Positions 52,737-61,254 of a stretch of DNA of 64,000 nt are shown piece after piece. The stretch is taken from contig CAKZUQ010000013.1 in the NCBI GenBank assembly GCA_937923325.1, positions 62,001 through 126,000 on the forward strand. Direction: 5' to 3'. The notes under the pieces are model-generated. The model made no database searches and was not told where the DNA came from. It saw only the letters and a list, made by a program, of their open reading frames with translations. Numbering within the stretch: the stretch's first letter is position 1; the number at the start of each line of letters is the position of its first letter. This DNA comes from an uncultured Bacteriovoracaceae bacterium (lineage in GTDB: Bacteria > Bdellovibrionota > Bacteriovoracia > Bacteriovoracales > Bacteriovoracaceae). Made by a program: the position numbers and the translations under genes.

Positions 52737-53079
52737 TTAAATTAAACACCACTGAAACTTTGTTGGCCCTATTAGACTCTTTAAATTTTACCTTTCTAAG
52801 TTCTTTATAAAGACAGCCCTTTAGACTAGGTATCATATCAGGAAGGGACTGAAGATACTGTTTTTCAGTTTCTCCATCCTTATTGATAAGTACCGTATAC
52901 TTAACACGATACTTTATATCATTTCTCCAAGGTGGTCGGCTTTGATTGCATTCTTTAATATTTGAGCGCAGTCTAACGAAAGCTTTTTTTAAGCCCTCCT
53001 TTGTAGGAGAAAACTTCGTAAAAAACAAAGTTACTGTACTACAAGAGAATAATAGAAGAAGTACTAATACTCTATGCAT
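52726..53079 (-). CDS. Lipoprotein with AgmX/PglI-type TonB-like domain (117 aa)
   Basis: The 117-residue protein has a lipoprotein-type start (MHRVLVLLLLFSC) and then a single domain: KYRVKYTVLINKDGETEKQYLQSLPDMIPSLKGCLYKELRKVKFK. That follows the same G-x-x..SLP-x..GC..F pattern as the C-terminus of the FHA protein encoded just upstream. Its ATG overlaps the FHA gene's TAA (TAATG), so synthesis is coupled. It probably binds in the periplasm at the same machine. Confidence 0.7.
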   Translation of the reverse strand: MHRVLVLLLLFSCSTVTLFFTKFSPTKEGLKKAFVRLRSNIKECNQSRPPWRNDIKYRVKYTVLINKDGETEKQYLQSLPDMIPSLKGCLYKELRKVKFKESNRANKVSVVFNLNEV

Positions 53080-55061
53080 TAAAGATTCTTAGGATAGAAG
53101 TTAAATGGTTGGTTAACGTCAACAGTTCCACCACCAAGAGGCCTTGGAAATTTAATTCCCCTAAGAACTCTAACAACACATCCCTTTACAGGACTAGGTA
53201 ATGAACTACTTTTAACTCCTGCTTTTGAAACATGCCCAGAAGCACCAATAGTAAATAAAAGACCAACTGTTCCTGATACTCTTTGTCCACCTCTTCGATC
53301 TAGCTCTTTTTGATAGCAATATCTAAATTGAGGAAGGTTTTCTCTTAGGATTCTCCTAATTACATCTGGGTCCATTGATCCAAGAACCATTGTTTCACTT
53401 GGTATTCCTGCTGCATATGTACCAGTGTTTGTTGATAATCCCGCTGTTCCCTTAGACTCGGCGAGTTTACCAGAAGCAGAGCCTGATAAACTACCAACTT
53501 CATTACCGATATTTGCTTTTTTAACATTTGTTGCAACTCCGCCACCAATACTTGCTCCAGATATTCCACTTTTTGAACTCGCCGCAGTTTTAGCACCTCT
53601 TAAGCTACCGCCTTTAGCTGCTAAAGCACTAACAGTACTTCTAAAATCTACTGACTTATACACATCAATCGCTCCTTTGCTCTTTGATGGCCTATTCGCT
53701 CTTTTAACACTAGCGGTTTTAACAGATTTTGAAGCTGCTGAAGTCGTTTTAATTTTAGACGGAGTCTTTGTTTTAGGAGCAGCTTTCGTTACCTTTTTAA
53801 CCTTCTGAACAACCTTTGCAGCTTTAGTTCCAGACTTAGTAACTTTTGTTTTTACAACTTTAGGCTTCTTTGCAGGAGACTTCTTGGCAACCTTCGGTTT
53901 TGTTTTAACAACTTTCTTAGGTGTTTTTTGTTTCTTAGGTGGTGCCTTTTTTGTTTTTTCAACAGCTTTATTTTTCGAAATACGTAATGGCTGCTTATAT
54001 AAAATACGTGCAATTCTATCTGGATCTTTTTCTTTTTCTTCTTGTGGAACTGAATACAAGAACACCATTGCACAAATTGATAGAACACAACCCAAAACTA
54101 TAAAAAGATATTTCCAAAGTTCTTTATCTCTTCTAAAAAAAGGTGCTGCTTTAACTACAGGTGGAGCGGAGACTTTTCTAACATATATTTCAAGATCTCC
54201 ATTTTCAAATTTCACAATATCTTGATCTTGGATATTAATACGATCAACAGAATTACTGTCGTTTAAACCAGAGTTACTTATATGGGTCGCTGTATAATTA
54301 TGTAGTTTATTAACAATACAATTTCCACTTTGAACTTCAACGAAAAGGACTTTTTCATCTTTACCAAGGTATGAAAATTCAACTTCATCCCTTTTTGGAG
54401 AAGACCCTACAATCGAATATTTCCCATTTGTAGCTGGAAGATAGTCAACAGAATAGACAATATCTTTAAAAAGAATAATGATCTCAACTGCTTGGTTGGA
54501 GTGTTCATATTTAAAGATAGGATATAATTCATCAGTATCTTCAAAAATATATTCACTAAAGTCAGCTTTTGGGTCTTTTCCAAGTGGGTATACTACATAA
54601 GGAACATCATCTTTTACAGCGACCTTATCTTCCTCTTTAGAACTATCATTTAGTCTTGGAGGTAAGTCCGGCAATGTATTTTGAGGTGCTGCACTTCCTT
54701 TTTGTGGCTCTAGATTTTCAAGAATAGGTAAATCACTAGAAGTACTATATTTCTCAAAAACAAACTCACTATCTCCAAATCGAATTGAATCAGAAATATT
54801 TAACACTGAAGAAACAATCTTCTCACCGTTAACGAAAGTACCATTCTTAGAATTCATGTCATATACTTTTGCACCATTTGGAGAAATTTCTATAACTGCA
54901 TGAACAGATGATACTCCTGTAGAGCTAATTATCATTTCACAGCTTTCGGCTCGCCCAACAAGAATACGACCATGGGACAAAACACTTCCCTTTACATCGA
55001 CACCAGTGTGCTTTGAATTCAATTTAAATAGTACTTTTTCTTTTTTTGTGTTTAAATCCAC
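53079..55061 (-). CDS. FHA-domain, transmembrane, TonB-like protein (AgmX/GltG/GltJ-type)
   Basis: The 660-residue protein spans the inner membrane. An N-terminal FHA domain (GR at 36-37, S51-H54, SKNGTFVNG at 71-79) would bind phosphothreonine in the cytoplasm, and a second, degenerate FHA-like fold follows (about 205-310). A membrane helix lies near 315-340, then a Lys/Ala/Pro-rich linker (about 350-460), a Gly/Ser/Ala-rich part and a C-terminal AgmX/PglI TonB-like domain (from about 560, LPQFRYCYQKELDRRGG with KGCVVRVLRGIKFPRP). It starts with GTG after AAGGG. This layout is that of the Myxococcus gliding proteins GltG/GltJ, which carry force from the motor to the outer membrane. Confidence 0.88.
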   Translation of the reverse strand: MDLNTKKEKVLFKLNSKHTGVDVKGSVLSHGRILVGRAESCEMIISSTGVSSVHAVIEISPNGAKVYDMNSKNGTFVNGEKIVSSVLNISDSIRFGDSEFVFEKYSTSSDLPILENLEPQKGSAAPQNTLPDLPPRLNDSSKEEDKVAVKDDVPYVVYPLGKDPKADFSEYIFEDTDELYPIFKYEHSNQAVEIIILFKDIVYSVDYLPATNGKYSIVGSSPKRDEVEFSYLGKDEKVLFVEVQSGNCIVNKLHNYTATHISNSGLNDSNSVDRINIQDQDIVKFENGDLEIYVRKVSAPPVVKAAPFFRRDKELWKYLFIVLGCVLSICAMVFLYSVPQEEKEKDPDRIARILYKQPLRISKNKAVEKTKKAPPKKQKTPKKVVKTKPKVAKKSPAKKPKVVKTKVTKSGTKAAKVVQKVKKVTKAAPKTKTPSKIKTTSAASKSVKTASVKRANRPSKSKGAIDVYKSVDFRSTVSALAAKGGSLRGAKTAASSKSGISGASIGGGVATNVKKANIGNEVGSLSGSASGKLAESKGTAGLSTNTGTYAAGIPSETMVLGSMDPDVIRRILRENLPQFRYCYQKELDRRGGQRVSGTVGLLFTIGASGHVSKAGVKSSSLPSPVKGCVVRVLRGIKFPRPLGGGTVDVNQPFNFYPKNL

Positions 55062-55074
55062 AACTAGCCCTTTA

Positions 55075-55317
55075 TTATCTTATAATATCTAAGTTTCTTT
55101 TTAGTTCTTTATTAAAGTTTTTTCTTTCAGGAATTAAATTTCTAAATTTCTTTCTAAGTCTTGAATTGATCGATAAGTCCCCAGGTGAAGCAAGAGATCC
55201 TTCAACATCTATTGATGAAAAATCAAATGATTCATGTTTTTTATATTCATATTTTACGTTTGCTTTTTGTGCAAATGTAGACATAGAGATTATTGAAATG
55301 AGTACAAAAATCTTCAT
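55075..55317 (-). CDS. Small secreted protein in the envelope operon (80 aa)
   Basis: The 80-residue protein starts with a signal peptide (MKIFVLISIISMSTFA) and has a polar mature part (SFDFSSIDVEGSLASPGDLSI, then a basic end). No family is recognised. It sits between the TPR lipoprotein and the FHA/TonB-like gene, 13 bases upstream of the latter, inside a tightly packed operon, so it is likely a periplasmic accessory part of the machine. Confidence 0.7.
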   Translation of the reverse strand: MKIFVLISIISMSTFAQKANVKYEYKKHESFDFSSIDVEGSLASPGDLSINSRLRKKFRNLIPERKNFNKELKRNLDIIR

Positions 55318-56210
55318 TATTTAACTCCTAAAGTTTTTTTAACTTTATTGTAGTAGGTATATGCTTTATCTTTTTTAGAAATATCGATATCTTCAAATAT
55401 TTCAATCGAATCTTTTTTCTTATTACTCATAAACATTGCAATCGCATAATTTAAACCATACTCAGGTTTTTCAAACTCATCCTTATCAATCAAAGAATAT
55501 ATTTCTAAAGCCTGAGAGTAACTTCCTTCCATAACAAGAGAGTTACCATAGGCATTAGCGACCTCTGAGTCTTGTTTATTTAAATTATGCAGACCTCTTA
55601 ACAATGACTTTGCTTTTGAAAACATGCCATACTTCAAATAAAGATACGCGATATTAAGTTTTGGAGTTCTTGAATACTTATCTTTTTTTGCAGCTTTCTT
55701 ATATGCAATCAAGGCTTTTTCATCTTCTCCCTGATATTCATACATTACTCCAATATTATTTAAAACAGGTGTATAGCTAGCATTAAACTCTAAGGCCTTA
55801 TTATAAAATAATAAAGCTTTCCTGTATTCTTTCTGTAAAACAAAACAAGTTGCGACTTGATTCCAAAATACAATATTTGATCTATACTTTTCTTCAAGGA
55901 TTTGAATTTGCTCTTTCGCTTCTTCAAACTCTTTTTCATAACAAGTTTTGGAAAGTTCATCCAATGGGGTCTCGACTTTAAACTCTTCATACAATTCAGC
56001 TCGATCTAAGCTTTCAACTTTTAGGATATTTTCTTTAATGTTTTTATCTTTTTCGATAAATATTTTATCTTTTCTCTTACTATACTTAATTTCAGGGGCA
56101 GGCTTAAAGTCTGAATTTTTAATTGATTTTAAGTCTGTGGTAGATCTCGTCGAATTAGTAGCACATCCAGTAAGGATCAAGGAAAGTAGTAATAAAAACT
56201 TTGCGCTCAT
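55317..56210 (-). CDS. TPR lipoprotein (GltE/AglT-like)
   Basis: The 297-residue protein has a lipoprotein signal (MSAKFLLLLSLILTGC, lipobox LTGC), a charged linker and TPR repeats from about residue 90 to 280 (FWNQVATCFVLQKEYRKALLFYNKALEFNASYTPVLNNIGVMYEYQGEDEKALIAYKKAAK). It should be tethered to a membrane and act as a scaffold in the periplasm. GGAGGA precedes the ATG and the start overlaps the stop of the 950-residue TPR gene (TAATG). It is part of the operon for the envelope machine. Confidence 0.85.
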   Translation of the reverse strand: MSAKFLLLLSLILTGCATNSTRSTTDLKSIKNSDFKPAPEIKYSKRKDKIFIEKDKNIKENILKVESLDRAELYEEFKVETPLDELSKTCYEKEFEEAKEQIQILEEKYRSNIVFWNQVATCFVLQKEYRKALLFYNKALEFNASYTPVLNNIGVMYEYQGEDEKALIAYKKAAKKDKYSRTPKLNIAYLYLKYGMFSKAKSLLRGLHNLNKQDSEVANAYGNSLVMEGSYSQALEIYSLIDKDEFEKPEYGLNYAIAMFMSNKKKDSIEIFEDIDISKKDKAYTYYNKVKKTLGVK

Positions 56211-59047
56211 TATAGTCCTCCTCTATCCATGAAATAACCATTCTTTTCATGATAGAACTCAACAGGTTTTTTCATAATACTTAGGATAATTTCTCTTGAC
56301 TCTTTTGTTAGTATTTCGTTTTTTGTCACACTCTCTAAAGCATTTTTCTTGTAATCATTCAGAGTTTTCGTTAAAGGCCGAACTAAGGAGTTCATCGAAG
56401 CTTTAAAACTTTTAAGATACTCTTTAGATTTTCCATTTGGTGTAAAATCTTTTATGCTCTCGATAAGTTCATGATAAGTCTTTATTAACGTCTGGTAAGA
56501 AACAACAATTCCTTTTCCAGATCCAATTTTTTGAATAGCGATTGCTTTTGATGTTAGATGATCTAAATTCCGTAGTTTATTCTGCATTTGTGTATTAAAT
56601 TTCTTTTCAGGAAAAGATAAGCGATCTTGAAGTATTCTTCTTGATATTGGCTCTAGTTTTGCATTCTCTATTTCAGCAATGACATCTAAATCAGCTGCAG
56701 AGATGCTATACTTTTTCTTCTTAGCTTCATAATAGAAATTTAGCTTTTTTCTATGAAGACTGTTTACATCTTTAAGATTACCTAGTTTCCTATGAATTCT
56801 TTCTAACGCATCAATATTTGAGATTAACTCACCTCTATTTCTTTTATTCTTCGATAAATCATTAATTGTAGATTCAAAGTTTTTCCACATTCTTTTCTCT
56901 TCGTAAACTTTCAGCATTTCAAACTGAACATCAGTTACATAGCTGTTACTGATACTACATTTTTTTGCTTTTTGAACGAGTTGTTCGACATAAGCTATAT
57001 CATTATTTGCCAAAGACAAAAAAGATGCGTTTTTAAAACTAATATTCTTAATTCGATTTTTAGTCCCACACATTTTAACAAGTAATTTCTCAGACAACTG
57101 AATGGATTTTTTGAATTCCATTTTTGTAAAATAAAACTTTGAAATAGTTAAAAAAGATGAAGCAAACTGAGCTGTTTGTTTAGAACTCATTTCATCAATA
57201 GCAATCAATGACCACTTAAAAGATTTTTCAACATCTCTTAATTCGAAGTATAAAGCAGCAATATTATACTTTGCATTCAACTTAGCTTTTTTTGTGGCAT
57301 ACTTATCTTTTAAAACATTAAGATAACCAGCTAAAGCTTCTTTTTTATTTCCTTTTTCTAATTGAGACTGAACTCCATCGATCTGAACAGATGTTAACAA
57401 CTCTTTTAGCTTTGTTTTATATTTACTAGAAACTAAATACTCTTTAGCATCGACACTAGAAACCCATAGTTTAATAGCATTATAATCTTTTTTCTTACGA
57501 TCAATTTCAATTAAGCTTCCAATCATTGCTTCTTGTGACTTATAATCTTTAGGGTATTTAACAGCATAACGATCTAATGTCTGTTTAGCTTTAGAGTAGT
57601 TTTTCTGCTCTAAGTACACTTTGAACAATTTTTGGTAAATAATTTGTGCTCTTTTATCTTGTGGAAAATCTTTGATAAAAGTTTCATACACCTTCACATA
57701 CCAAGACTCTTTAGTTTTGACCGGTATAAAGCGACTATTAAGAGAGTAAAGCATCCCGTCCATTGCTCGAGATGAGAATTTCTTTGATTTCAACTTATAT
57801 GTATCTTCGTATCTTTTTAAAGCATAGAAGTCATTACTTACGGCCTTTGCTGTTTCAGCCTCTAAATATTTATATTCAGCTCTATCTTTTGGACTTAATT
57901 TCGAAACAATAGAAAAATAATTTATTGCCATATTTGCTTTAGACTCTCTAACTTTAGGGAGTCTTTTGTAAGTTTTTGAAGTTACTTGTTTTTGCAATAA
58001 TGCGCCTTGTTTTTTTGAGTGAAAAATAAGTCTATCAAGTGTACTTATGGCAACACTGTCTCTTAATTTATAAATCTGCTTTGATGTATTTAAATGACTT
58101 TGATACCTATTAAACTTAGCAAATAAGTCTAATTGTTCTATATAAACTTGTTCGTTCAATTCTTTACTTTTAGAATACTTTAAAGCCTGAGCAAGTACTT
58201 TTGTTGCATCTGAAAACTTTCCTTGTTTTTTTAGATTTGTAGCAATACCAATTAGCATCGGAGAAAAATCAACATCTAATTTTTTATAAAATGAAATCCC
58301 TTCATCTACTCGATTACTCGTAGCGAACATTATTCCAATATCTCTTTCGACTTGTCCTCTCATATCGACAAATTTAGCACTTTTACTCTTTTTATGAACT
58401 TCTTTCATTTTAGCTATTGCTTGAGATTTCTTACCAATACGAAAGTATGACCATGCTAGATTGAAACTGTCCTTAGTCCACCACTTATCAGAGTGAACTT
58501 TTAATGCTTTCTCATATAAGTATGCGGCTGATTTGAACTTACTTTGATTGTAGTATAACTCAGCTAAAGAGATCTTTGATCTGATGTTTGCTTTTGAATT
58601 TTTTAGGCTTTTTCTATTTGCCAAATTAAAGTAGCGCGTTGCTTTTTTCGTTTGATTTGCCTCTTTAGCATTAAACCCAAGTATATAGTAAACATCTGCG
58701 ATATTTTTATATTTTTTATATCTTTTAGTTATTTTTAAGCACAGGCTTGTAGCTTCATTGAAATATCTTGTTGATTTCTTAAAATAATTACTTTTCTTAA
58801 TTCTTCTTCTTTTTGCAGAAGATAATTTTAAGTATTCTTCATTTTCTTTTTCTCGCCAAAGCCTTGCTTTTTCTAGATTTAACTCTGCCATGCGCAGCAA
58901 AATACTAGGGCTACTTTTTTGTCTTGATAATCGGCTTACTTCATCTAGTTCTTCATCAATAATTTCAATAATTTGATTTCTTCTAGAATCTAAATCTAAA
59001 CTAAAACTACTTACGCTTACCAATAAAATTATTACTAAATACTTCAT
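56210..59047 (-). CDS. Large secreted TPR-repeat protein (about 945 aa)
   Basis: The protein starts with a signal peptide (MKYLVIILLVSVSSFS) and consists almost wholly of tetratricopeptide-like helical pairs (SKFKSAAYLYEKALKVHSDKWW, KNYSKAKQTLDRYAVKYPKDYKSQEAMIGSLIEI and many more). This is the same class as the large TPR proteins AgmU/GltD and AglT of Myxococcus, which form a periplasmic scaffold. I chose the ATG at 59047 since it begins the signal peptide directly; an ATG at 59062 with a poor ribosome site is possible. It overlaps the previous TPR gene only if the longer start is used. Confidence 0.88.
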   Translation of the reverse strand: MKYLVIILLVSVSSFSLDLDSRRNQIIEIIDEELDEVSRLSRQKSSPSILLRMAELNLEKARLWREKENEEYLKLSSAKRRRIKKSNYFKKSTRYFNEATSLCLKITKRYKKYKNIADVYYILGFNAKEANQTKKATRYFNLANRKSLKNSKANIRSKISLAELYYNQSKFKSAAYLYEKALKVHSDKWWTKDSFNLAWSYFRIGKKSQAIAKMKEVHKKSKSAKFVDMRGQVERDIGIMFATSNRVDEGISFYKKLDVDFSPMLIGIATNLKKQGKFSDATKVLAQALKYSKSKELNEQVYIEQLDLFAKFNRYQSHLNTSKQIYKLRDSVAISTLDRLIFHSKKQGALLQKQVTSKTYKRLPKVRESKANMAINYFSIVSKLSPKDRAEYKYLEAETAKAVSNDFYALKRYEDTYKLKSKKFSSRAMDGMLYSLNSRFIPVKTKESWYVKVYETFIKDFPQDKRAQIIYQKLFKVYLEQKNYSKAKQTLDRYAVKYPKDYKSQEAMIGSLIEIDRKKKDYNAIKLWVSSVDAKEYLVSSKYKTKLKELLTSVQIDGVQSQLEKGNKKEALAGYLNVLKDKYATKKAKLNAKYNIAALYFELRDVEKSFKWSLIAIDEMSSKQTAQFASSFLTISKFYFTKMEFKKSIQLSEKLLVKMCGTKNRIKNISFKNASFLSLANNDIAYVEQLVQKAKKCSISNSYVTDVQFEMLKVYEEKRMWKNFESTINDLSKNKRNRGELISNIDALERIHRKLGNLKDVNSLHRKKLNFYYEAKKKKYSISAADLDVIAEIENAKLEPISRRILQDRLSFPEKKFNTQMQNKLRNLDHLTSKAIAIQKIGSGKGIVVSYQTLIKTYHELIESIKDFTPNGKSKEYLKSFKASMNSLVRPLTKTLNDYKKNALESVTKNEILTKESREIILSIMKKPVEFYHEKNGYFMDRGGL

Positions 59048-59051
59048 ATTT

Positions 59052-60452
59052 CTAACACTCATTCTTTAATGCAAAGACATAATCACCAAGTTCATCGGCC
59101 CAAAACTCTCCATTAAAGTTCCAAAAATATTGTTTATCATTACGTTCTAGATACTTGATATCTCCTCTCTTTTCTTTTTTAGAGTCATCAAAGTTATAAA
59201 GCTTTGCTTTTCTTTGAGATAGAACTTCCAGTTTTATGTAACTCATGCCTTCAAAGCCTCTATAAAGTTCTGCATACTTTTCTATTAACCTAGATCTAAC
59301 ATAAGACCCTATTAACCTTTTTTGAGTTTTTACAACATCCTTAATATTTTTAAGTAAAGCTCTCTGAATGGTCGTTCGACTTTTTCTTTTTATAAAACTA
59401 TACTCTTTAAAACTTTTATTCAGCTGTTCTGACAAGTTTTCAATAGCTCCATCTGTTTTAAAACTATCTAAGAGAGAGTCTAACAGTGTATTACCAGTGG
59501 TTCTTTTAGAACTGTAATCTGAATATAATTTGTAGAAGTAATTAAAATTCTTCCCTTTGCTTCTTAAGAAAAGTCGCAATTTTCTAGTTCTATTCATATA
59601 TCTACTATAGAAGTCATCAGATACATTTTTAGCATCCTTATATAAGCACATTTTAAGATAAGATAGAGCTTTCAAGACCTCAATCTCAGGATTAAAGAAT
59701 TTTTCAAAGATTGGAGCATTATATGTTACAAGTTTGCCAAGTGTTCTATTATAGTTTTTTAAATAATAGCTATTCCATGCTTCATCAAATAATACAAATG
59801 GCCACACAGGAGAAGACTTAGGTATATCCAGATACTTTAATTCAGCTTCTTTATGTTTTTTCATAGCAAATAATGTTCTTGCATTACCAAGTAGACAATA
59901 ATCACTATTTTTTCTTAACTGCATATTTTCATTATCTGATTTTTTGGAACTTACAGCTGAAAGGCTAGAATTAGAACATTGATTAAATGCCGTAATTGCT
60001 TGATTTCCTTTTCCTATTACAGAATAAGAAGTAGCCAATGCATTCATCGCAAATGGAAATATAGAATGATTTGGATTTATTGACTTTAAATATCTATTTG
60101 CATCATTATATTTACGTTCTTTTATTAATTTTTTTCCAAGAATATACTTTACAGTATTTAGTCTAGACCTTTTTAAGAACTTAACAGGTAAAGTTTCAAA
60201 TTGAGCGGTACCTACGTTCCTTAAAATTTGTGAAAAACTTTTTTCAAATTTTGAATCATATTTGGATCTACCACGCACTAGATATTCTTTGACCCAAGGT
60301 ATAGCAGCAAAATACAACTTATCTTCAACTAAATTCTGGACTAACACTTTTAGCTTCACATCATAGTTCATCCTCTTTTTTAGGACTCTATCAGCTTGGT
60401 TGTATCCAGCAAAAAGATTCAAGGATAAGATTAAAATAAATATATACTTCAT
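59052..60452 (-). CDS. Secreted TPR-repeat protein (466 aa)
   Basis: The protein begins with a signal peptide (MKYIFILILSLNLFAG). TPR-like repeats run through the first half (KYNDANRYLKSINPNHSIFPFAMNALATSYSVIGKGNQAITAF, KKHKEAELKYLDIPKSSPVWPFVLFDEAW) and a long basic helical region follows (residues 300-420, KSFKEYSFIKRKSRTTIQRALLKNI). It ends with an aromatic stretch (DKQYFWNFNGEFWADELGDYVFALKNEC). No named family beyond TPR. It lies between the beta-barrel gene and the larger TPR gene and should be periplasmic. Confidence 0.85.
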   Translation of the reverse strand: MKYIFILILSLNLFAGYNQADRVLKKRMNYDVKLKVLVQNLVEDKLYFAAIPWVKEYLVRGRSKYDSKFEKSFSQILRNVGTAQFETLPVKFLKRSRLNTVKYILGKKLIKERKYNDANRYLKSINPNHSIFPFAMNALATSYSVIGKGNQAITAFNQCSNSSLSAVSSKKSDNENMQLRKNSDYCLLGNARTLFAMKKHKEAELKYLDIPKSSPVWPFVLFDEAWNSYYLKNYNRTLGKLVTYNAPIFEKFFNPEIEVLKALSYLKMCLYKDAKNVSDDFYSRYMNRTRKLRLFLRSKGKNFNYFYKLYSDYSSKRTTGNTLLDSLLDSFKTDGAIENLSEQLNKSFKEYSFIKRKSRTTIQRALLKNIKDVVKTQKRLIGSYVRSRLIEKYAELYRGFEGMSYIKLEVLSQRKAKLYNFDDSKKEKRGDIKYLERNDKQYFWNFNGEFWADELGDYVFALKNEC

Positions 60453-60461
60453 ACTAATTCC

Positions 60462-61175
60462 TTAAAACGTATAGTTAATTCCAAAATTCACATTATAATA
60501 ATGCACGTATTTCTCTTCAATCTCAAATGAGCTTCCTCCCCTAGAAGCTGTCTCACCCTTAATATGAAAAGCTTTAAAATCAATTCGAGAGCTCCATGAT
60601 TCACTTATATGAAATCTTAAACCAGTCATCCAACTCAACCCAATATTACTTGCTGATGTTAACTCTCCTTGCTCGGCAAAACCGTTCGGTAAAAATTTAT
60701 TTCTATTATCTAAAGAAGTGAAATTTGAAAAACCCGCACCAAGTAGCCAGTCGAAGTAGAATATTTTATTAAAGGTATTTATTTTTGAGTAAAATGGTGA
60801 CCACATAAGCATTGCAGTTGTTGCTGTATCCATTTTTCTATAGAACGCTACAGATGATCCATCACTATTTACAGCATCGTGTGTCGCATTCTCTTTACCA
60901 GAACCCTTAGTATAAGAAAGTTCAACTCCCCAGTCCTCTTTAAAGAAATATCCGGCATACAAATCTACTGCATAACTATCGATAAAGGCTCCGTTGGTTT
61001 GCTTACCAATTGTTCCGCCGATATAAACCTTACTAGCTTTTCTAAACTTTCTATTTTGTAAAACATAGACTTCTTTGTCAGAATCGAGCCACGAAAAATC
61101 ATAGATTGATTTTTCATTAGCATAAGTTGCACAACATAAAATAAGAGTTATTAATCCTAAATAAATCCTTCTCAT
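60462..61175 (-). CDS. Outer-membrane beta-barrel protein
   Basis: The protein of about 237 residues has a signal peptide (MRRIYLGLITLILCCATYA) and then alternating polar/hydrophobic strands with aromatic girdles (VYIGGTIGKQTNGAFIDSYAVDLYAGYFFKEDWGVELSYTKGSG). It ends in phenylalanine (NVNFGINYTF), the BAM-recognition end of barrel proteins. I start at 61175, six bases after AAGG; an ATG two codons earlier touches that site. As first gene of the operon it would give the outer-membrane anchor or exit point, like GltA/GltB or CglE-type barrels in Myxococcus. Confidence 0.85.
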   Translation of the reverse strand: MRRIYLGLITLILCCATYANEKSIYDFSWLDSDKEVYVLQNRKFRKASKVYIGGTIGKQTNGAFIDSYAVDLYAGYFFKEDWGVELSYTKGSGKENATHDAVNSDGSSVAFYRKMDTATTAMLMWSPFYSKINTFNKIFYFDWLLGAGFSNFTSLDNRNKFLPNGFAEQGELTSASNIGLSWMTGLRFHISESWSSRIDFKAFHIKGETASRGGSSFEIEEKYVHYYNVNFGINYTF

Positions 61176-61213
61176 AACCATCCTTGGTATTCTTATAATA
61201 AATATACTCTTTT

Positions 61214-61241
61214 ATTTTATCATGTTTGTGGTTTGGTGCAA
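61214..61241 (-). promoter_or_regulatory. Putative promoter of the envelope operon
   Basis: On the minus strand TTGCAC (61236-61241), a 16-base spacer and TAAAAT (61214-61219) form a -35/-10 pair, 39 bases upstream of the barrel gene start. An alternative TTGTTG/GATAAA pair with 17 bases overlaps it. No terminator separates it from the helicase gene upstream. Confidence 0.4.
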
Positions 61242-61254
61242 CAAGGCGTTGAAA

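Noticed and set aside
53360..54088. Open frames on both strands inside the FHA/TonB-like gene
   Set aside because: They result from the Lys/Ala/Gly-rich repeats, which read openly in other frames; no start site or motif supports them.
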